NCBI GenBank assembly: GCA_902812405.1
Contig: CADDZI010000009.1
Coordinates: 1-53,974 of the forward strand
Origin: a bacterium
GTDB lineage: Bacteria > Vulcanimicrobiota > Vulcanimicrobiia > Eremiobacterales > Eremiobacteraceae
Direction: 5' to 3'
Length of the DNA: 53,974 nt
Positions 23,232 to 32,687 of this stretch are shown here, piece by piece; positions within the stretch are counted from its first letter, which is position 1; each line of letters opens with the position of its first letter. A program made the position numbers and the translations under genes. The notes under the pieces are model-generated. The model was not told the origin of the DNA. It saw only the letters and a program-made list of their open reading frames with translations, and searched no databases.

Positions 23232-23765
23232 CTAGCCTACCCTCATCGCCGCCGACTCCGGCCGTTGTCGAGCCCCATCGCCCACCGGGACATCCGTCTC
23301 GTCACCGCCGCGGCCGGGCGCCCATTCTTCTTCAATAATGTGCCGAATGCGAACCAGGGATTCATGCACGGCACGCCTGAGCCTGCGGCGGCCGACGGCG
23401 TGATGGTACAGCGCCGGCACGGCTCCCCCAAACACCGGATATCCGACCATGCATCCCAGCCGGGTCGAGCTGCCACGGCGTTCGACCCGAAAGTCAATGC
23501 GGCGTGCGGCCGAATACGCCGCCTCCAGCGAGAGGAACGCGTTGCGGATGAAGCGTGTGACCTCGAATTCCTCCTGCCGCCGACGGCGGCCATCGGCGAG
23601 GCACAGACACACCCGCGCGCCCACACCAAGGGGTCGGGCGTCTTCGCAGACGGCGCTGACAACCGGGCCGAACCACGCCGGCCACCGCTCGAGGTCACAG
23701 ACAGACGCGAACACCGCCTCGGCCGGAGCCCGGATGTCCGACTGGCAGCTCACCGTCACCTTCAT
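23232..23765 (-). CDS. SRPBCC (START-like polyketide cyclase) superfamily protein
   Basis: A 177-residue cytoplasmic protein. Its N-terminus SCQSDIRAPAEAVFASVCDLERWPAWFGPVVSAV is the typical first strand, helix and tryptophan-containing turn of the helix-grip (Bet v1/START) fold, followed by alternating strands and a long C-terminal helix (RRRLRRAVHESLVRIRHIIEEEW). Members bind hydrophobic ligands in a central cavity; the ligand cannot be told here. A polar tail ends the protein. It starts 11 bases after the ftsZ stop and so is cotranscribed with the division genes. Confidence 0.75.
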   Translation of the reverse strand: MKVTVSCQSDIRAPAEAVFASVCDLERWPAWFGPVVSAVCEDARPLGVGARVCLCLADGRRRRQEEFEVTRFIRNAFLSLEAAYSAARRIDFRVERRGSSTRLGCMVGYPVFGGAVPALYHHAVGRRRLRRAVHESLVRIRHIIEEEWAPGRGGDETDVPVGDGARQRPESAAMRVG

Positions 23766-23776
23766 CCCTGCGGCGC

Positions 23777-24838
23777 CTACCGGTGGTAGCGCAGGAAGGC
23801 CGGCACCTCGATTTCATCCATGCTGACGGGGGCGACCTTTTCGATATCGCCCACGCCCAGCACGCGCTGGCGGTCGCGGGCGCGCGACCCGAAGCCGGTT
23901 GCCAAGACCGTCACCCGGACCTCGTTGTGCAGCCGTTCGTCGATGGTGGCGCCGAAGATCACTTCCGCATCCGGGTCGACTGCTTTGCTGATCAACTCCG
24001 CCGCCTCGTTGGCCTCGAACATCGAGAGATCCGGCCCGCCGTAGATGTTGAAGATGACGCCCCGCGCCCCGTCAATCGTCGTCTCCAGAAGCGGGCTCGA
24101 GATCGCTTTCTGAGCGGCGTCGGCCGCCCGGTGTTCGCCGGAACCGATGCCGATGCCCATCAAGGCCGATCCGGCGTCGGTCATGACGCGTCGCACGTCG
24201 GCAAAGTCGAGGTTGATGAGACCGGGCTGCGTGATGAGATCCGTGATGCCTTGGATACCCTGGCGTAGAATGTCGTCCGCGTACGAGAATGCTTCCAGGA
24301 GGGGCGTGCGTTTCTCAACGATCGTCAACAGGCGGTCGTTGGGAATGACGATGAGGGTATCCACCTTCTGCTCCAACTCCGCGATCCCGCGCTCGGCGAT
24401 CTGCGCGCGGCGGCGCAGCTCGAAACCAAACGGCTTGGTGACGACGCCTACCGTCAACGCTCCCGCACTGCGTGCCAGGTCGGCGATGATCGGTGCAGCG
24501 CCCGTTCCGGTCCCGCCGCCCATGCCCGCGGTTAAAAACACGAGGTCCGTGTTTTCGACGAGCATGGCCAGGTCGTCACGCGATTCCTCCGCCGCTTGCC
24601 GGCCGATCTCGGGATCGGCGCCCGCCCCTAAGCCCCGCGTCAGGTTCTGGCCAATTTGCAGCGTGTTGTCCGTGCGCGAGGCTTTCAGCGCCTGTACGTC
24701 GGTGTTGACCGCGAAGAATTCGGCACCTTTGATGCCGGCTTCGACCATCCGGTTGACGGCGTTGCAACCTCCGCCACCGATGCCGATGACCTTGATTGTT
24801 GCCATATGCTCGGGAACGTAACGACGCTCTGCGGTCAT
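23777..24838 (-). CDS. ftsZ: Cell division protein FtsZ
   Basis: A 353-residue tubulin-like GTPase that polymerises into the division ring. Motifs are [28 protein letters not shown], the tubulin signature GGGTGTG (residues 108-114) and the T7 loop [12 protein letters not shown]. The conserved C-terminal peptide [10 protein letters not shown], which binds FtsA and other partners, is intact, but the linker before it is only about 20 residues, very short for a bacterial FtsZ. The ATG at 24838 follows GGGAGA at about five bases. The frame is open upstream to 24913. It lies 76 bases after ftsA. Confidence 0.97.
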   Translation of the reverse strand: MTAERRYVPEHMATIKVIGIGGGGCNAVNRMVEAGIKGAEFFAVNTDVQALKASRTDNTLQIGQNLTRGLGAGADPEIGRQAAEESRDDLAMLVENTDLVFLTAGMGGGTGTGAAPIIADLARSAGALTVGVVTKPFGFELRRRAQIAERGIAELEQKVDTLIVIPNDRLLTIVEKRTPLLEAFSYADDILRQGIQGITDLITQPGLINLDFADVRRVMTDAGSALMGIGIGSGEHRAADAAQKAISSPLLETTIDGARGVIFNIYGGPDLSMFEANEAAELISKAVDPDAEVIFGATIDERLHNEVRVTVLATGFGSRARDRQRVLGVGDIEKVAPVSMDEIEVPAFLRYHR

Positions 24839-24914
24839 TGTTTCTCCCTTCTCTGAGTGCGCATGCTCCAGGCGTCCCACGGATGCCGCGGCATGCGGCA
24901 TGCGGCGTGGCACG

Positions 24915-26141
24915 TCATCCCATAACCTCCGACCACCAACTCGTCACGCGGTGCCAGATGCTCTTCCCGTTGGCGTGCGTTCGCGCCGGCGCGACACCGG
25001 ACCGCGCCGCGAAGACCACGCTGCCGACGGCCGCCGCGTACGCCGGATGCTTGATGCTCTCCGTCAGGCCGCCGACGTTGACCGGCGTACCGATGCGCGC
25101 CGGCAAATCAAAGACCTCGCCCGCAAGCACGTCGATCCCCGCGGTCTGCGCGGCGCCGCCGGTGAGAACGAGCTCGGCCAGCATGACCTCCGGCGGACAC
25201 GACTGGGCCAGGTTCGAGCGCACCAGCTTGAAGATCTCGTTCAGCCGGGCGACGATAATCTGGCGCAGGAAGGTCCTGGCTGCCGGGCGTGTGCTCCGGC
25301 CCGACAACGCCTTGACCTCGAACGTTTCGTCGCCCAGATCACGTGAGGTATCCGCCGTGCCGTAGGCCAGCTTAATGCTCTCGGCCTCGGCAAAACTCGT
25401 CTTGAGGCCCAAGGCGATATCGTTGCTGACCATGGTGCCGCCGACGGGTACGGTCCACGTATGGTAGACCCCCCCGCCCCAGTAGACGGCGACGTCCGTC
25501 GTTCCGCCGCCGAGGTCCAGCAGCAGCACACCCGCCGCCCGCTCCTCGGGAAGCAGCACAGCGGCTCCGGCCGCCAGTGCCTGAAACACAACGCCCGCAG
25601 GCTCGATCCCGGACCGGTGAACGCACTTGACGAGATTCGCGACAAACGACGAGCCGGCGGTCACGATGTGCGTATCGACTTCCAGGCGGGTCGCGGTCAT
25701 GCCGACCGGGTCCGTGATGCCGTTCTGCCCATCGACCGTAAACTCGCGCGGCAAGGTATGGATAACCTGACGCTCGGCCGGCAGCGTGATGATCGTGCTC
25801 GCCTCGACAACCCTCTTGACGTCGTGCGGGGTCACTTCGCGATCCTCTCCGCTGACGGCCACGATGCCGTGCGAGTTCAGCGACGCGATGTGTTCACCGC
25901 TCACGCCGACGAAAGCGCTGCCGACGTGCACGCCCGCCATGCGCTCCGCGGCTTCCATAGCCGCCTCGATGGACTTGACCGTCTCTTCAAGATCCGTGAC
26001 GACACCCTTACGGAGCCCGGCCGACGGGGCAACGCCGAAACCGATGATGTCGATCGGCCCGTCTGTACCCGCAGTTGCAATCACCGCCGCGGTCTTGGTT
26101 GTACCGATGTCCAGCCCGCAGAGGAGGTCGCTACGCGCCAC
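24915..26141 (-). CDS. ftsA: Cell division protein FtsA
   Basis: A 408-residue actin-like ATPase that tethers FtsZ to the membrane. Visible are the phosphate-1 motif [17 protein letters not shown], the SHS2/1C subdomain ([22 protein letters not shown]), phosphate-2 [15 protein letters not shown], and the adenosine motif [14 protein letters not shown]. The C-terminal amphipathic helix ([15 protein letters not shown]) is the membrane-targeting sequence. I chose a GTG at 26141, preceded by GAGGG, because relatives start just before the first motif. An ATG at 26171 is an alternative. About 150 bases separate it from ftsQ, enough for an extra promoter. Confidence 0.93.
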   Translation of the reverse strand: MARSDLLCGLDIGTTKTAAVIATAGTDGPIDIIGFGVAPSAGLRKGVVTDLEETVKSIEAAMEAAERMAGVHVGSAFVGVSGEHIASLNSHGIVAVSGEDREVTPHDVKRVVEASTIITLPAERQVIHTLPREFTVDGQNGITDPVGMTATRLEVDTHIVTAGSSFVANLVKCVHRSGIEPAGVVFQALAAGAAVLLPEERAAGVLLLDLGGGTTDVAVYWGGGVYHTWTVPVGGTMVSNDIALGLKTSFAEAESIKLAYGTADTSRDLGDETFEVKALSGRSTRPAARTFLRQIIVARLNEIFKLVRSNLAQSCPPEVMLAELVLTGGAAQTAGIDVLAGEVFDLPARIGTPVNVGGLTESIKHPAYAAAVGSVVFAARSGVAPARTHANGKSIWHRVTSWWSEVMG

Positions 26142-26294
26142 TGCCCGGCCCTCGCGTCGGACGCGGCCCATCCCTGCCGCGGCGCCGGCCGCCGCCTGTG
26201 GAGAGCACGCTCTGGCCTTTCCAAGTGTGCGCCAACATCCCTCTTCGCAGGGGACGACGCTCCGGCGGCGCACCCCGCCTCCGGATTGCGTGCG

Positions 26295-27110
26295 TCACTT
26301 GTGCACCCCGCCGTTGCGGTAGAGGATCGTTGGCGCGACGACGCTGCGCAGGTCGACGTAGGCAACGCGCTCCGGGCTCGCGATGCGCGCCGCAATCGCC
26401 AAGAAGAGCCCAGCTTTCCGGGCGAAGTCGGTCGGCTCGCCAATCAGGACGTGCAACCGACGGTTGGCCGTCACGCCAATACCGGTCGCCGAATCGATGC
26501 GCACCGCGGTGACATCCAGCCCCAACGCCCGTAAGCGCGCCATGGCATCCAGGGCTTCGGTGACGGCGGGATCGTGAAGGGTTTGCCCGACCCAGACACT
26601 GCCGGATGGGAGGGAAGGCACGCGCAGACGAGCCAGGCCGGGCTGCCGAAGAGTGCTATACGCCTGCAGCTCCAGGACGCGCCGAGTGGCGTCGATGAGT
26701 GCCGCCTGCGGCTCGGGGGATCCAGTGGCGCCGTCAAAGACGACCAGCGCTGCCGGCGTGCGCTCTGTCAGCCGTATCCGCAATCCCGCCGGCCAGACGA
26801 TGTCGACCTCGGCGCTTTGGACCCAGGGAAGCGCCTCCACGCGCGCAGCCACGGCCCGCCGGTTGACAAGCCACACGTTCCGGCAGGCCGGTAGCGAGGC
26901 CGCGGCGATGACGTCGGCAACGCTTGTACGGTGCGCACCGCTGACCCCGGCGACCCGCGCACAGAATCGAGGGTCCTCCACCAACCGGAAAAACGCGAAC
27001 GCTGCCACGCCGATTCCTGTGACCAGACCCACGCTCAAAGCAACCCAGCGCCCCGCGCGGGCACCGGTACGTGCCGAGCGTGTCAGGCGTTCAGCGCGCT
27101 TCGTGAACAT
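26295..27110 (-). CDS. ftsQ: Cell division protein FtsQ/DivIB
   Basis: A 271-residue bitopic membrane protein of the divisome. It has a short basic cytoplasmic tail (TKRAERLTRSARTGAR), one span (about residues 23-45), a POTRA domain (VEDPRFCARVAGVSGAHRTSVADVIAAASL..NVWLVNRRAVAARVEALPWVQSAEVDIVWPAGLRIRLTERTPAALV), and the FtsQ/DivIB C-terminal region ending in YVDLRSVVAPTILYR. Its partners are FtsL/FtsB homologues, which are not in this window. The ATG at 27110 follows a GGGGG tract and lies inside the end of the HAD gene (20-base overlap). No mur or ddl genes precede it, unlike the standard dcw cluster. Confidence 0.88.
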   Translation of the reverse strand: MFTKRAERLTRSARTGARAGRWVALSVGLVTGIGVAAFAFFRLVEDPRFCARVAGVSGAHRTSVADVIAAASLPACRNVWLVNRRAVAARVEALPWVQSAEVDIVWPAGLRIRLTERTPAALVVFDGATGSPEPQAALIDATRRVLELQAYSTLRQPGLARLRVPSLPSGSVWVGQTLHDPAVTEALDAMARLRALGLDVTAVRIDSATGIGVTANRRLHVLIGEPTDFARKAGLFLAIAARIASPERVAYVDLRSVVAPTILYRNGGVHK

Positions 27111-27924
27111 AGTCCCCCAACACCTCATCCAGCGCCTCAGCCACACCTTGCCCCAGCGGGCCGACGACGCGCCCAGCATGCGCGCGCGCCAAGGGCGTCG
27201 CATTGGCAACCGCATACGACCGGGCGGCGACGGCGAACATCGAGACATCGTTGTCGGAATCGCCGATGGCGACGGTGTGTTTGACATCGATGCCGGACCA
27301 GAATGCGACACGACGCAGGGCCTGCCCCTTGCTTGCTGCGGGCGCGGTCACTTCCAAAAACTCCGGCAGGCTGCGAAAGACGTTTGCCTGTGTGCCATAG
27401 GCGGCGCCAAGATCTGCGATCGCACGTTCGACCTCAGCACGCTTGCCGACAGCCAGAATTTTTAGCGGACCCGGCTGCGGCGGAGGAGACGTGGTCAAGA
27501 GGGCGCGCAGGTTCCCGACCATGACCGGAGCAACGCGGGAAAGGTTCAGGTACGAACGTGCCTCATCCGTCAAGCGATCCAGGTACAACGAATCGCCGTA
27601 GTACAGTTGCAGGTGCAATCCGCGCGCCATGAGGTCGTCGTAGGCCACAAGCGCCATCCCGGGGTCGAGAGGTTCCCAAAACAACGCGTCGCCATCCGGC
27701 GACCGGTAGGCCACCGAACCCTGGAGCGCGATGATCGGACCTGTCAAGCCGAGCTTGCGAGCAAACGGGCGGCTGGCGGCCAGAAGCCGGCCGCTGGCCA
27801 GGCATACGACGTGGCCGGCCGCAGCCGTCCGCGCAATCGCGCCCGCATCGGCGTCGCTCATCACAAGGTCGCGGCCGATTAGCGTCCCGTCGAGGTCGAT
27901 GGCGATGCAAAGGCGGACGGTCAC
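27091..27924 (-). CDS. Cof-type HAD-IIB family phosphatase
   Basis: A 277-residue cytosolic hydrolase of the haloacid dehalogenase superfamily. Motif I is AIDLDGTLIG, motif II lies in VVCLASGR, motif III is the Lys in APAASKGQAL, and motif IV is IGDSDNDVSMF. The large C2-type cap between motifs II and III assigns it to the Cof/YidA subfamily, which dephosphorylates sugar phosphates, nucleotides or flavin derivatives. Individual substrates cannot be read from sequence. A GTG at 27924 overlaps the dnaE stop (GTGA), and its own end overlaps ftsQ, so dnaE, this gene and ftsQ appear translationally coupled. The alternative start at 27939 adds five residues. Confidence 0.88.
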   Translation of the reverse strand: MTVRLCIAIDLDGTLIGRDLVMSDADAGAIARTAAAGHVVCLASGRLLAASRPFARKLGLTGPIIALQGSVAYRSPDGDALFWEPLDPGMALVAYDDLMARGLHLQLYYGDSLYLDRLTDEARSYLNLSRVAPVMVGNLRALLTTSPPPQPGPLKILAVGKRAEVERAIADLGAAYGTQANVFRSLPEFLEVTAPAASKGQALRRVAFWSGIDVKHTVAIGDSDNDVSMFAVAARSYAVANATPLARAHAGRVVGPLGQGVAEALDEVLGDYVHEAR

Positions 27925-30900
27925 TCGCGCGACACCCACACGTTGTCCTCGCCGAAAAGCGACCGACAGGCGTCGCGCAAACCGTCGGTCACGTGGACGG
28001 CCTGCCGCACCGGGCGAGGCGTGTCGTCACCTCGGGCATGCAGGAAAACACGGCCCGGCCCACCAGCCGCGGCCAGCAAGCAGTCGCGCAAGCGGGCCAA
28101 ATTCGCGGCTTCTTCGGGAGTGCCGGCCAGGCGTATGTGCAGGATATCGCCCTGAGAATCGGATCCTTCCGGATCGCCACGCGACACGGTTTCGGTTGCA
28201 GAGGCGCGCGAACGTAGCGGTGCCTGGCGCAGTGGCCATGCCTCGACAACCTGCAGGCTCACCTCCGGCCGCTCCGTCCGCTCGTCGTCGCCGGCCGCCG
28301 GCGGCATGGGGCCGCCGCCGCGGCCCGCCGGCCGACGCTCTTTCACGCGCCCGGCAACGACGACGACCGCTTCAGGTTGCAAGACGGCCGCCAGATCGCC
28401 CAGCACCTTTGGAAAAACGACGATTTCGATGGCGCCGGTGCGGTCTTCGAGCTTGGCGACGAGCATCTGAGCGCCGGCTTTCGTCACGACCCGGCGCGTC
28501 GTCGTCAAGATGCCGCCGACGACGACGCTGTCGTCTTCAGGCAGCTCCCGCACCTCGGCGATGTCGTGCGTCGTGCGGCGCTGCAGCGCAGCGGCGTGCT
28601 CCGCCAGCGGATGACCGGTCAGGTACACGCCGAGGGCCTCCTTCTCCTGCGCTAAGCGCAGTGCCAGGCTGGGTTCTTCGGTGGCGGGTAAGGCAGGCTC
28701 CGGAAAACCGCCCGCGTCTGTCTCCCCAAAGAGCGAGGTCTGGCCGCGCGCCTTGTCGGCGCTTTTGCGCTGCGCGTACTCCAGGGCGGCATCCAAACCC
28801 GCCAACTTCTGATTGCGGTTGCCCGGCAGGCCGTCCAGCGCACCGGCTTTGATCAACGACTCCAGGACGCGCCGGTTGACGATGCGGGTGTCGACGCGCG
28901 AGCAAAGGTCGGCCAGGGAGGTGTAGGGTCCGGCCGGTGCGTCGCGCTTGGCGAGCAGCTCGCCGACTGCTCCCTCACCGACGTTTTTCACCGCCCCCAA
29001 GCCGAAGCGGATGGCAGTGCCGACGATCGTAAAATCCTTGCCGCTCTCGTTGACGTCCGGGGGCAAGATGCGCACGCCCAACTGCGCGCACTCGGCAACG
29101 TACTCGACCAGTTTGTCCGTGTTCTGGGCCACCGAGGTCATGAGAGCCGCCATAAAGGCCACCGGGTGGTTGGCTTTGAGCCAGGCCGTGCGGTACGCCA
29201 AAAGCCCGTAGCAGACCGAATGCGCCTTGTTGAAGCCATAGCCGGCGAACGGTTCGATGAACTGCCAGACGCCTTGCGCCAGCTGCTCGTCGATACCGTT
29301 GCGAACGCAGCCCGCGATGAACTTGCTTCGTTCGGCCGGGATGCGCTCCTTGATCTTCTTCCCGATCACCCTGCGCATCGCGTCGGCTTCGGCAAACGTG
29401 TACCCGGCCAACTCGCGGCACATCTGCGTCACCTGCTCTTGGTACACCGCGATGCCGTACGTTTCGGCCAAAATCGGTTCCAGTTTCGGGTGCAGGTACG
29501 TGATCGCACGCCGGCCGTGCTTGGCCGCGATGAAGTCGCCGATCCAGTCCATGGGGCCCGGGCGATAGAGCGCCACCATGGCGATGACATCCTCGAAGCG
29601 CGTCGGACGAAGCTCGGCGATGTAGCGCCGCATGCCGGCGCTTTCCAGTTGAAAGACACCGGTGGTGCGCCCCGCCGAGAGCAGCGCGTAGGTTGCCGGA
29701 TCGTCCAGCGGGATCGCGTCGAGAGAAAAGGCGGGGTCCAGGCTGCGTCGGATTTCCTCTTCGGCGCGCGCCAGCACGGTCAGCGTCCGCAGACCCAAGA
29801 AATCCATCTTGAGCAAACCGACGCGTTCCACCCACTCCATGGCGTATTGGGTATTGACGTCGTTGTCCCCCAGCCGCACCAGGGGTGCGTAGTCGGTGAT
29901 GGGACCGGGCGCGATGACGACCCCGGCGGCGTGGGTTGAGGCATGCCGTGCTAAACCCTCGACGCGCTGCGCGGTGTCCAACAGACGCCGCGCCGTGGGG
30001 TCGCGTTCGTACAACGAGGCAAGCTCGGGCACCGTGTCCAGCGCTTGACGGATCGTCACCGGGTTGGTCGGTACGATGGGAATCAGCTTGGCGATCGCAT
30101 CCACCTGCGGCAGCGGCACGCCCATGACGCGGCCCACATCGCGCACCGCCGCCCGGGCCGCCATCGTGCCGAAAGTGACGATCTGGGCGACCCGCTCCGA
30201 GCCGTACTTGCGCGTGACGTAGGCAATGACCTCATCCCGGCGCTCGAAGCAGAAGTCGGTGTCGATGTCCGGCATCGAGATGCGTTCGGGGTTGAGAAAA
30301 CGTTCGAACAACAGGTTGTAGCGCAGCGGATCCACGTCCGAGATCCGCAGGACGTACGCGACGATGCTGCCGGCCGCCGATCCGCGGCCCGGCCCGACCG
30401 GGATGCCCTGCTCCCGGGCGTAGCGGATGAAATCCCAGACGATGAGGAAGTAGGACGCAAACCCCATGCGGGTAATGACGTCCAGCTCGTACGCCAGACG
30501 CTCTCGCTGCTGCGCCGTCGGCTCACCGTATCGTTCGCGGAGACCCTCCTCGCACAGGGCGCGCAGGTAGTCGGCGTCATCGGTGTATCCGGCGGGTACG
30601 GGAAAGGCCGGGATCGCAAAGCTCCGGGTCTCAATGTCGAGCTCCACCATGTCCGCAATATCCAACGTGGCATCGCAGGCATCCGGCACGTCACTGAAGA
30701 GCTCGCGCATCTCCTCGGCCGATTTGCAGTAGAACTCGTCGGTCTCAAAGCGCAGACGATCGCTGTCCGACACCATCTTGCCAGTGCCGATGCACAACAA
30801 GACGTCATGTGCCGCGGCATCTTCACGGCGCACATAGTGGAAGTCGTTGCTGGCAACCAGGCGGATGCCCAGCTCCCGCGCGAGTCCAATCAACAGCGGC

Positions 30901-31451
30901 CGCACCCGGTCTTCGACCGGATGCCGGTGATCGTGCACCTCGATGAAGTAGCGATCCCCAAAAATGGCGCGGTAGTCACGCGCGAGGCGCCGCGCGCTTT
31001 CCAGGTCGCCCCGCGCGCAGGCTTGCGCGACAGCTCCGCCAAGACAACCGGACAGGACGATCAACCCTTGGCTGTGGCGTGCCAGCAGATCGAGATCGAC
31101 GCGCGGTTTGTAGTAGTAGCCCTCGAGGAAACCAGCCGACACAAGCCGCAGCAGATTCTTGTAGCCGGCCTTATCGGCGGCTAAGACCGTGAGGTGGTAT
31201 TCATCGCGCACGCTTTTATCCCGGCGGCCCCGGGGAGCGACGTACATCTCGCAGCCGATGATCGGCTTGATGCCGCACGCCTTGGCCGCGAAGTAAAACT
31301 CCAGGGCACCGTACAAAACGCCATGGTCGGTCAACGCCAGGGCGGGCATGCCGAAATCCGCGGCACGGGCGACCATCTCGGAGGTGCGGCATGCGCCGTC
31401 CAGCAGCGAGTACTCGCTGTGGGCGTGCAAGTGGACGAAGCTGCGTCCCAT
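27921..31451 (-). CDS. dnaE: DNA polymerase III alpha subunit
   Basis: A 1176-residue replicative polymerase of the DnaE class. Domains in order: the N-terminal PHP domain (FVHLHAHSEYSLLDGACR, LTDHGVLYGALEFY, IIGCEMYVAPRG), the palm with GPGRGSAAGSIVAYVL and the catalytic acidic cluster MPDIDTDFCFERR plus a second Asp in LLKMDFLGLRTL, fingers (RTTGVFQLESAGMRRYI, YRPGPMDWI), the helix-hairpin-helix region (FAGYGFNKAHSVCYGLLAYRTAWLKANHP), and the OB fold (VVVGGILTTTRRVVTKAGAQMLVAKLEDRTG). Length is standard. PHP metal ligands look retained, so proofreading by this domain is possible. It heads the transcript that reads into ftsQAZ and shares a 99-base divergent promoter region with the PLP enzyme. 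Confidence 0.97.
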   Translation of the reverse strand: MGRSFVHLHAHSEYSLLDGACRTSEMVARAADFGMPALALTDHGVLYGALEFYFAAKACGIKPIIGCEMYVAPRGRRDKSVRDEYHLTVLAADKAGYKNLLRLVSAGFLEGYYYKPRVDLDLLARHSQGLIVLSGCLGGAVAQACARGDLESARRLARDYRAIFGDRYFIEVHDHRHPVEDRVRPLLIGLARELGIRLVASNDFHYVRREDAAAHDVLLCIGTGKMVSDSDRLRFETDEFYCKSAEEMRELFSDVPDACDATLDIADMVELDIETRSFAIPAFPVPAGYTDDADYLRALCEEGLRERYGEPTAQQRERLAYELDVITRMGFASYFLIVWDFIRYAREQGIPVGPGRGSAAGSIVAYVLRISDVDPLRYNLLFERFLNPERISMPDIDTDFCFERRDEVIAYVTRKYGSERVAQIVTFGTMAARAAVRDVGRVMGVPLPQVDAIAKLIPIVPTNPVTIRQALDTVPELASLYERDPTARRLLDTAQRVEGLARHASTHAAGVVIAPGPITDYAPLVRLGDNDVNTQYAMEWVERVGLLKMDFLGLRTLTVLARAEEEIRRSLDPAFSLDAIPLDDPATYALLSAGRTTGVFQLESAGMRRYIAELRPTRFEDVIAMVALYRPGPMDWIGDFIAAKHGRRAITYLHPKLEPILAETYGIAVYQEQVTQMCRELAGYTFAEADAMRRVIGKKIKERIPAERSKFIAGCVRNGIDEQLAQGVWQFIEPFAGYGFNKAHSVCYGLLAYRTAWLKANHPVAFMAALMTSVAQNTDKLVEYVAECAQLGVRILPPDVNESGKDFTIVGTAIRFGLGAVKNVGEGAVGELLAKRDAPAGPYTSLADLCSRVDTRIVNRRVLESLIKAGALDGLPGNRNQKLAGLDAALEYAQRKSADKARGQTSLFGETDAGGFPEPALPATEEPSLALRLAQEKEALGVYLTGHPLAEHAAALQRRTTHDIAEVRELPEDDSVVVGGILTTTRRVVTKAGAQMLVAKLEDRTGAIEIVVFPKVLGDLAAVLQPEAVVVVAGRVKERRPAGRGGGPMPPAAGDDERTERPEVSLQVVEAWPLRQAPLRSRASATETVSRGDPEGSDSQGDILHIRLAGTPEEAANLARLRDCLLAAAGGPGRVFLHARGDDTPRPVRQAVHVTDGLRDACRSLFGEDNVWVSRE

Positions 31452-31550
31452 GTATCAGAGAGGTGAGGGTCGACGACCAAACATGTGTTTGCTCTTGCTT
31501 GCAAAACAACGCGTTCCGCTCCTTGTGGATAGAGCGTCCGAGGCTTGTGC

Positions 31551-32558
31551 ATGACGGTGTACGAGGGGCAGAAAGTTGTGGACACCCGGCCGAGCCCAAG
31601 CCTCGCCTCCGTGGCGGCCATGACCCGCATCGCGCAGCGCCGGCTGCGCCGCTTTCTTCCGCCCACGCCGGTCGTCCCCGCGCCGGACCTCACCAGGCAG
31701 CTGGGCCGCCCGGTTTTCTACAAGCTGGAAAACCTTCAGCCGACGGGGTCCTTCAAGGTCCGGGGAGCTTTCAACAAGATACTCTCGTTGCGTCCGTCGG
31801 TACGCCGACGCGGCATCGTCGCGGCGTCAACCGGCAATCACGGCGCGGCGGTCGCCTACGCCTTGGCCCGGTTGGGACTGCGGGGCGAGGTTTTCGTTCC
31901 CCACGGGGCGTCTGCGGTCAAGGTAGCGGCGATACGCCGGCTTGGCGCCGCCGTGCGCACTGCGGGCACCGACAGCGGTCAAACGGAAACGATCGCCCGA
32001 GCCTATGCCCTCCGGCATGGTATGACGTACGTCTCTCCTTACAATGACGCCGAGGTCATCGCGGGTCAGGGAACAATCGGCTGGGAGCTGGCCCGTCAGA
32101 TTCCCCGGTTCGGCGCCGTCGTTGTCTCCCTGGGCGGAGGCGGGCTGGCGAGCGGCATCGGCGCCGCCCTGCGGGCTGCCGGGCGCGATGTCGCGATCAT
32201 CGCCGCTTCTCCACGCCGCTCTCATACGATGATCGCCTCGCTGGCTGCGGGCCGCATTGTGACGAGCCGACATGGTCCAACCCTCTCGGATGCCACAGCC
32301 GGCGGGCTCGAAGAGGACGCCATCACCCTTCCTCTGTGCCGTCGTCTCCTTCGCCGTTGCGTCACCGTGGGCGAGCGCGACATTCGAGCAGCCCTGCGCT
32401 TCTTCATCGAGACGCAACACATGTTATGCGAGGGTGCGGCCGCCGTCGCGCTGGCTGCTGCACGCCGCGTCGCCGGCGACCTGCCGTCCCGTGCGGCCGT
32501 CGTCATCGTTATCTGCGGCGCCAACATCGATGCCGCGGCGCTCAAGGCGGCGCTGTGA
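31551..32558 (+). CDS. Threonine/serine dehydratase-like PLP enzyme
   Basis: A 335-residue fold-type II pyridoxal-phosphate enzyme. The Schiff-base Lys lies in PTGSFKVRGAFNKI, the substrate-carboxylate loop is AASTGNHGAAVAYAL, and the phosphate-binding loop is SLGGGGLASGIGAAL. The C-terminus (VICGANIDAAAL) matches catabolic threonine dehydratases (TdcB-like) and related serine racemase/ectoine-degradation EutB enzymes. There is no C-terminal ACT domain, so isoleucine feedback is unlikely. It should deaminate L-threonine or L-serine to 2-oxobutyrate or pyruvate. I chose the ATG at 31551; a later Met at codon 24 is possible. Monocistronic, divergent from dnaE. Confidence 0.8.
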   Translation: MTVYEGQKVVDTRPSPSLASVAAMTRIAQRRLRRFLPPTPVVPAPDLTRQLGRPVFYKLENLQPTGSFKVRGAFNKILSLRPSVRRRGIVAASTGNHGAAVAYALARLGLRGEVFVPHGASAVKVAAIRRLGAAVRTAGTDSGQTETIARAYALRHGMTYVSPYNDAEVIAGQGTIGWELARQIPRFGAVVVSLGGGGLASGIGAALRAAGRDVAIIAASPRRSHTMIASLAAGRIVTSRHGPTLSDATAGGLEEDAITLPLCRRLLRRCVTVGERDIRAALRFFIETQHMLCEGAAAVALAAARRVAGDLPSRAAVVIVICGANIDAAALKAAL

Positions 32559-32687
32559 CGGCGCTCTGTCCCATCTGCTGGTTTTCTCGCAGCGTCGAAA
32601 GTCGAACCGCAACTTTGGTCCGCAGGAAGGCGCGGAGGGCCTTTGTAAGCCGCTCTCGATAACGCCAACAAAGGAGCAGGATGCGCT

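Noticed and set aside
32559-32687. Riboswitch before pckA
   Set aside because: The 129 bases contain no recognisable conserved riboswitch core; I see only a ribosome-binding site.
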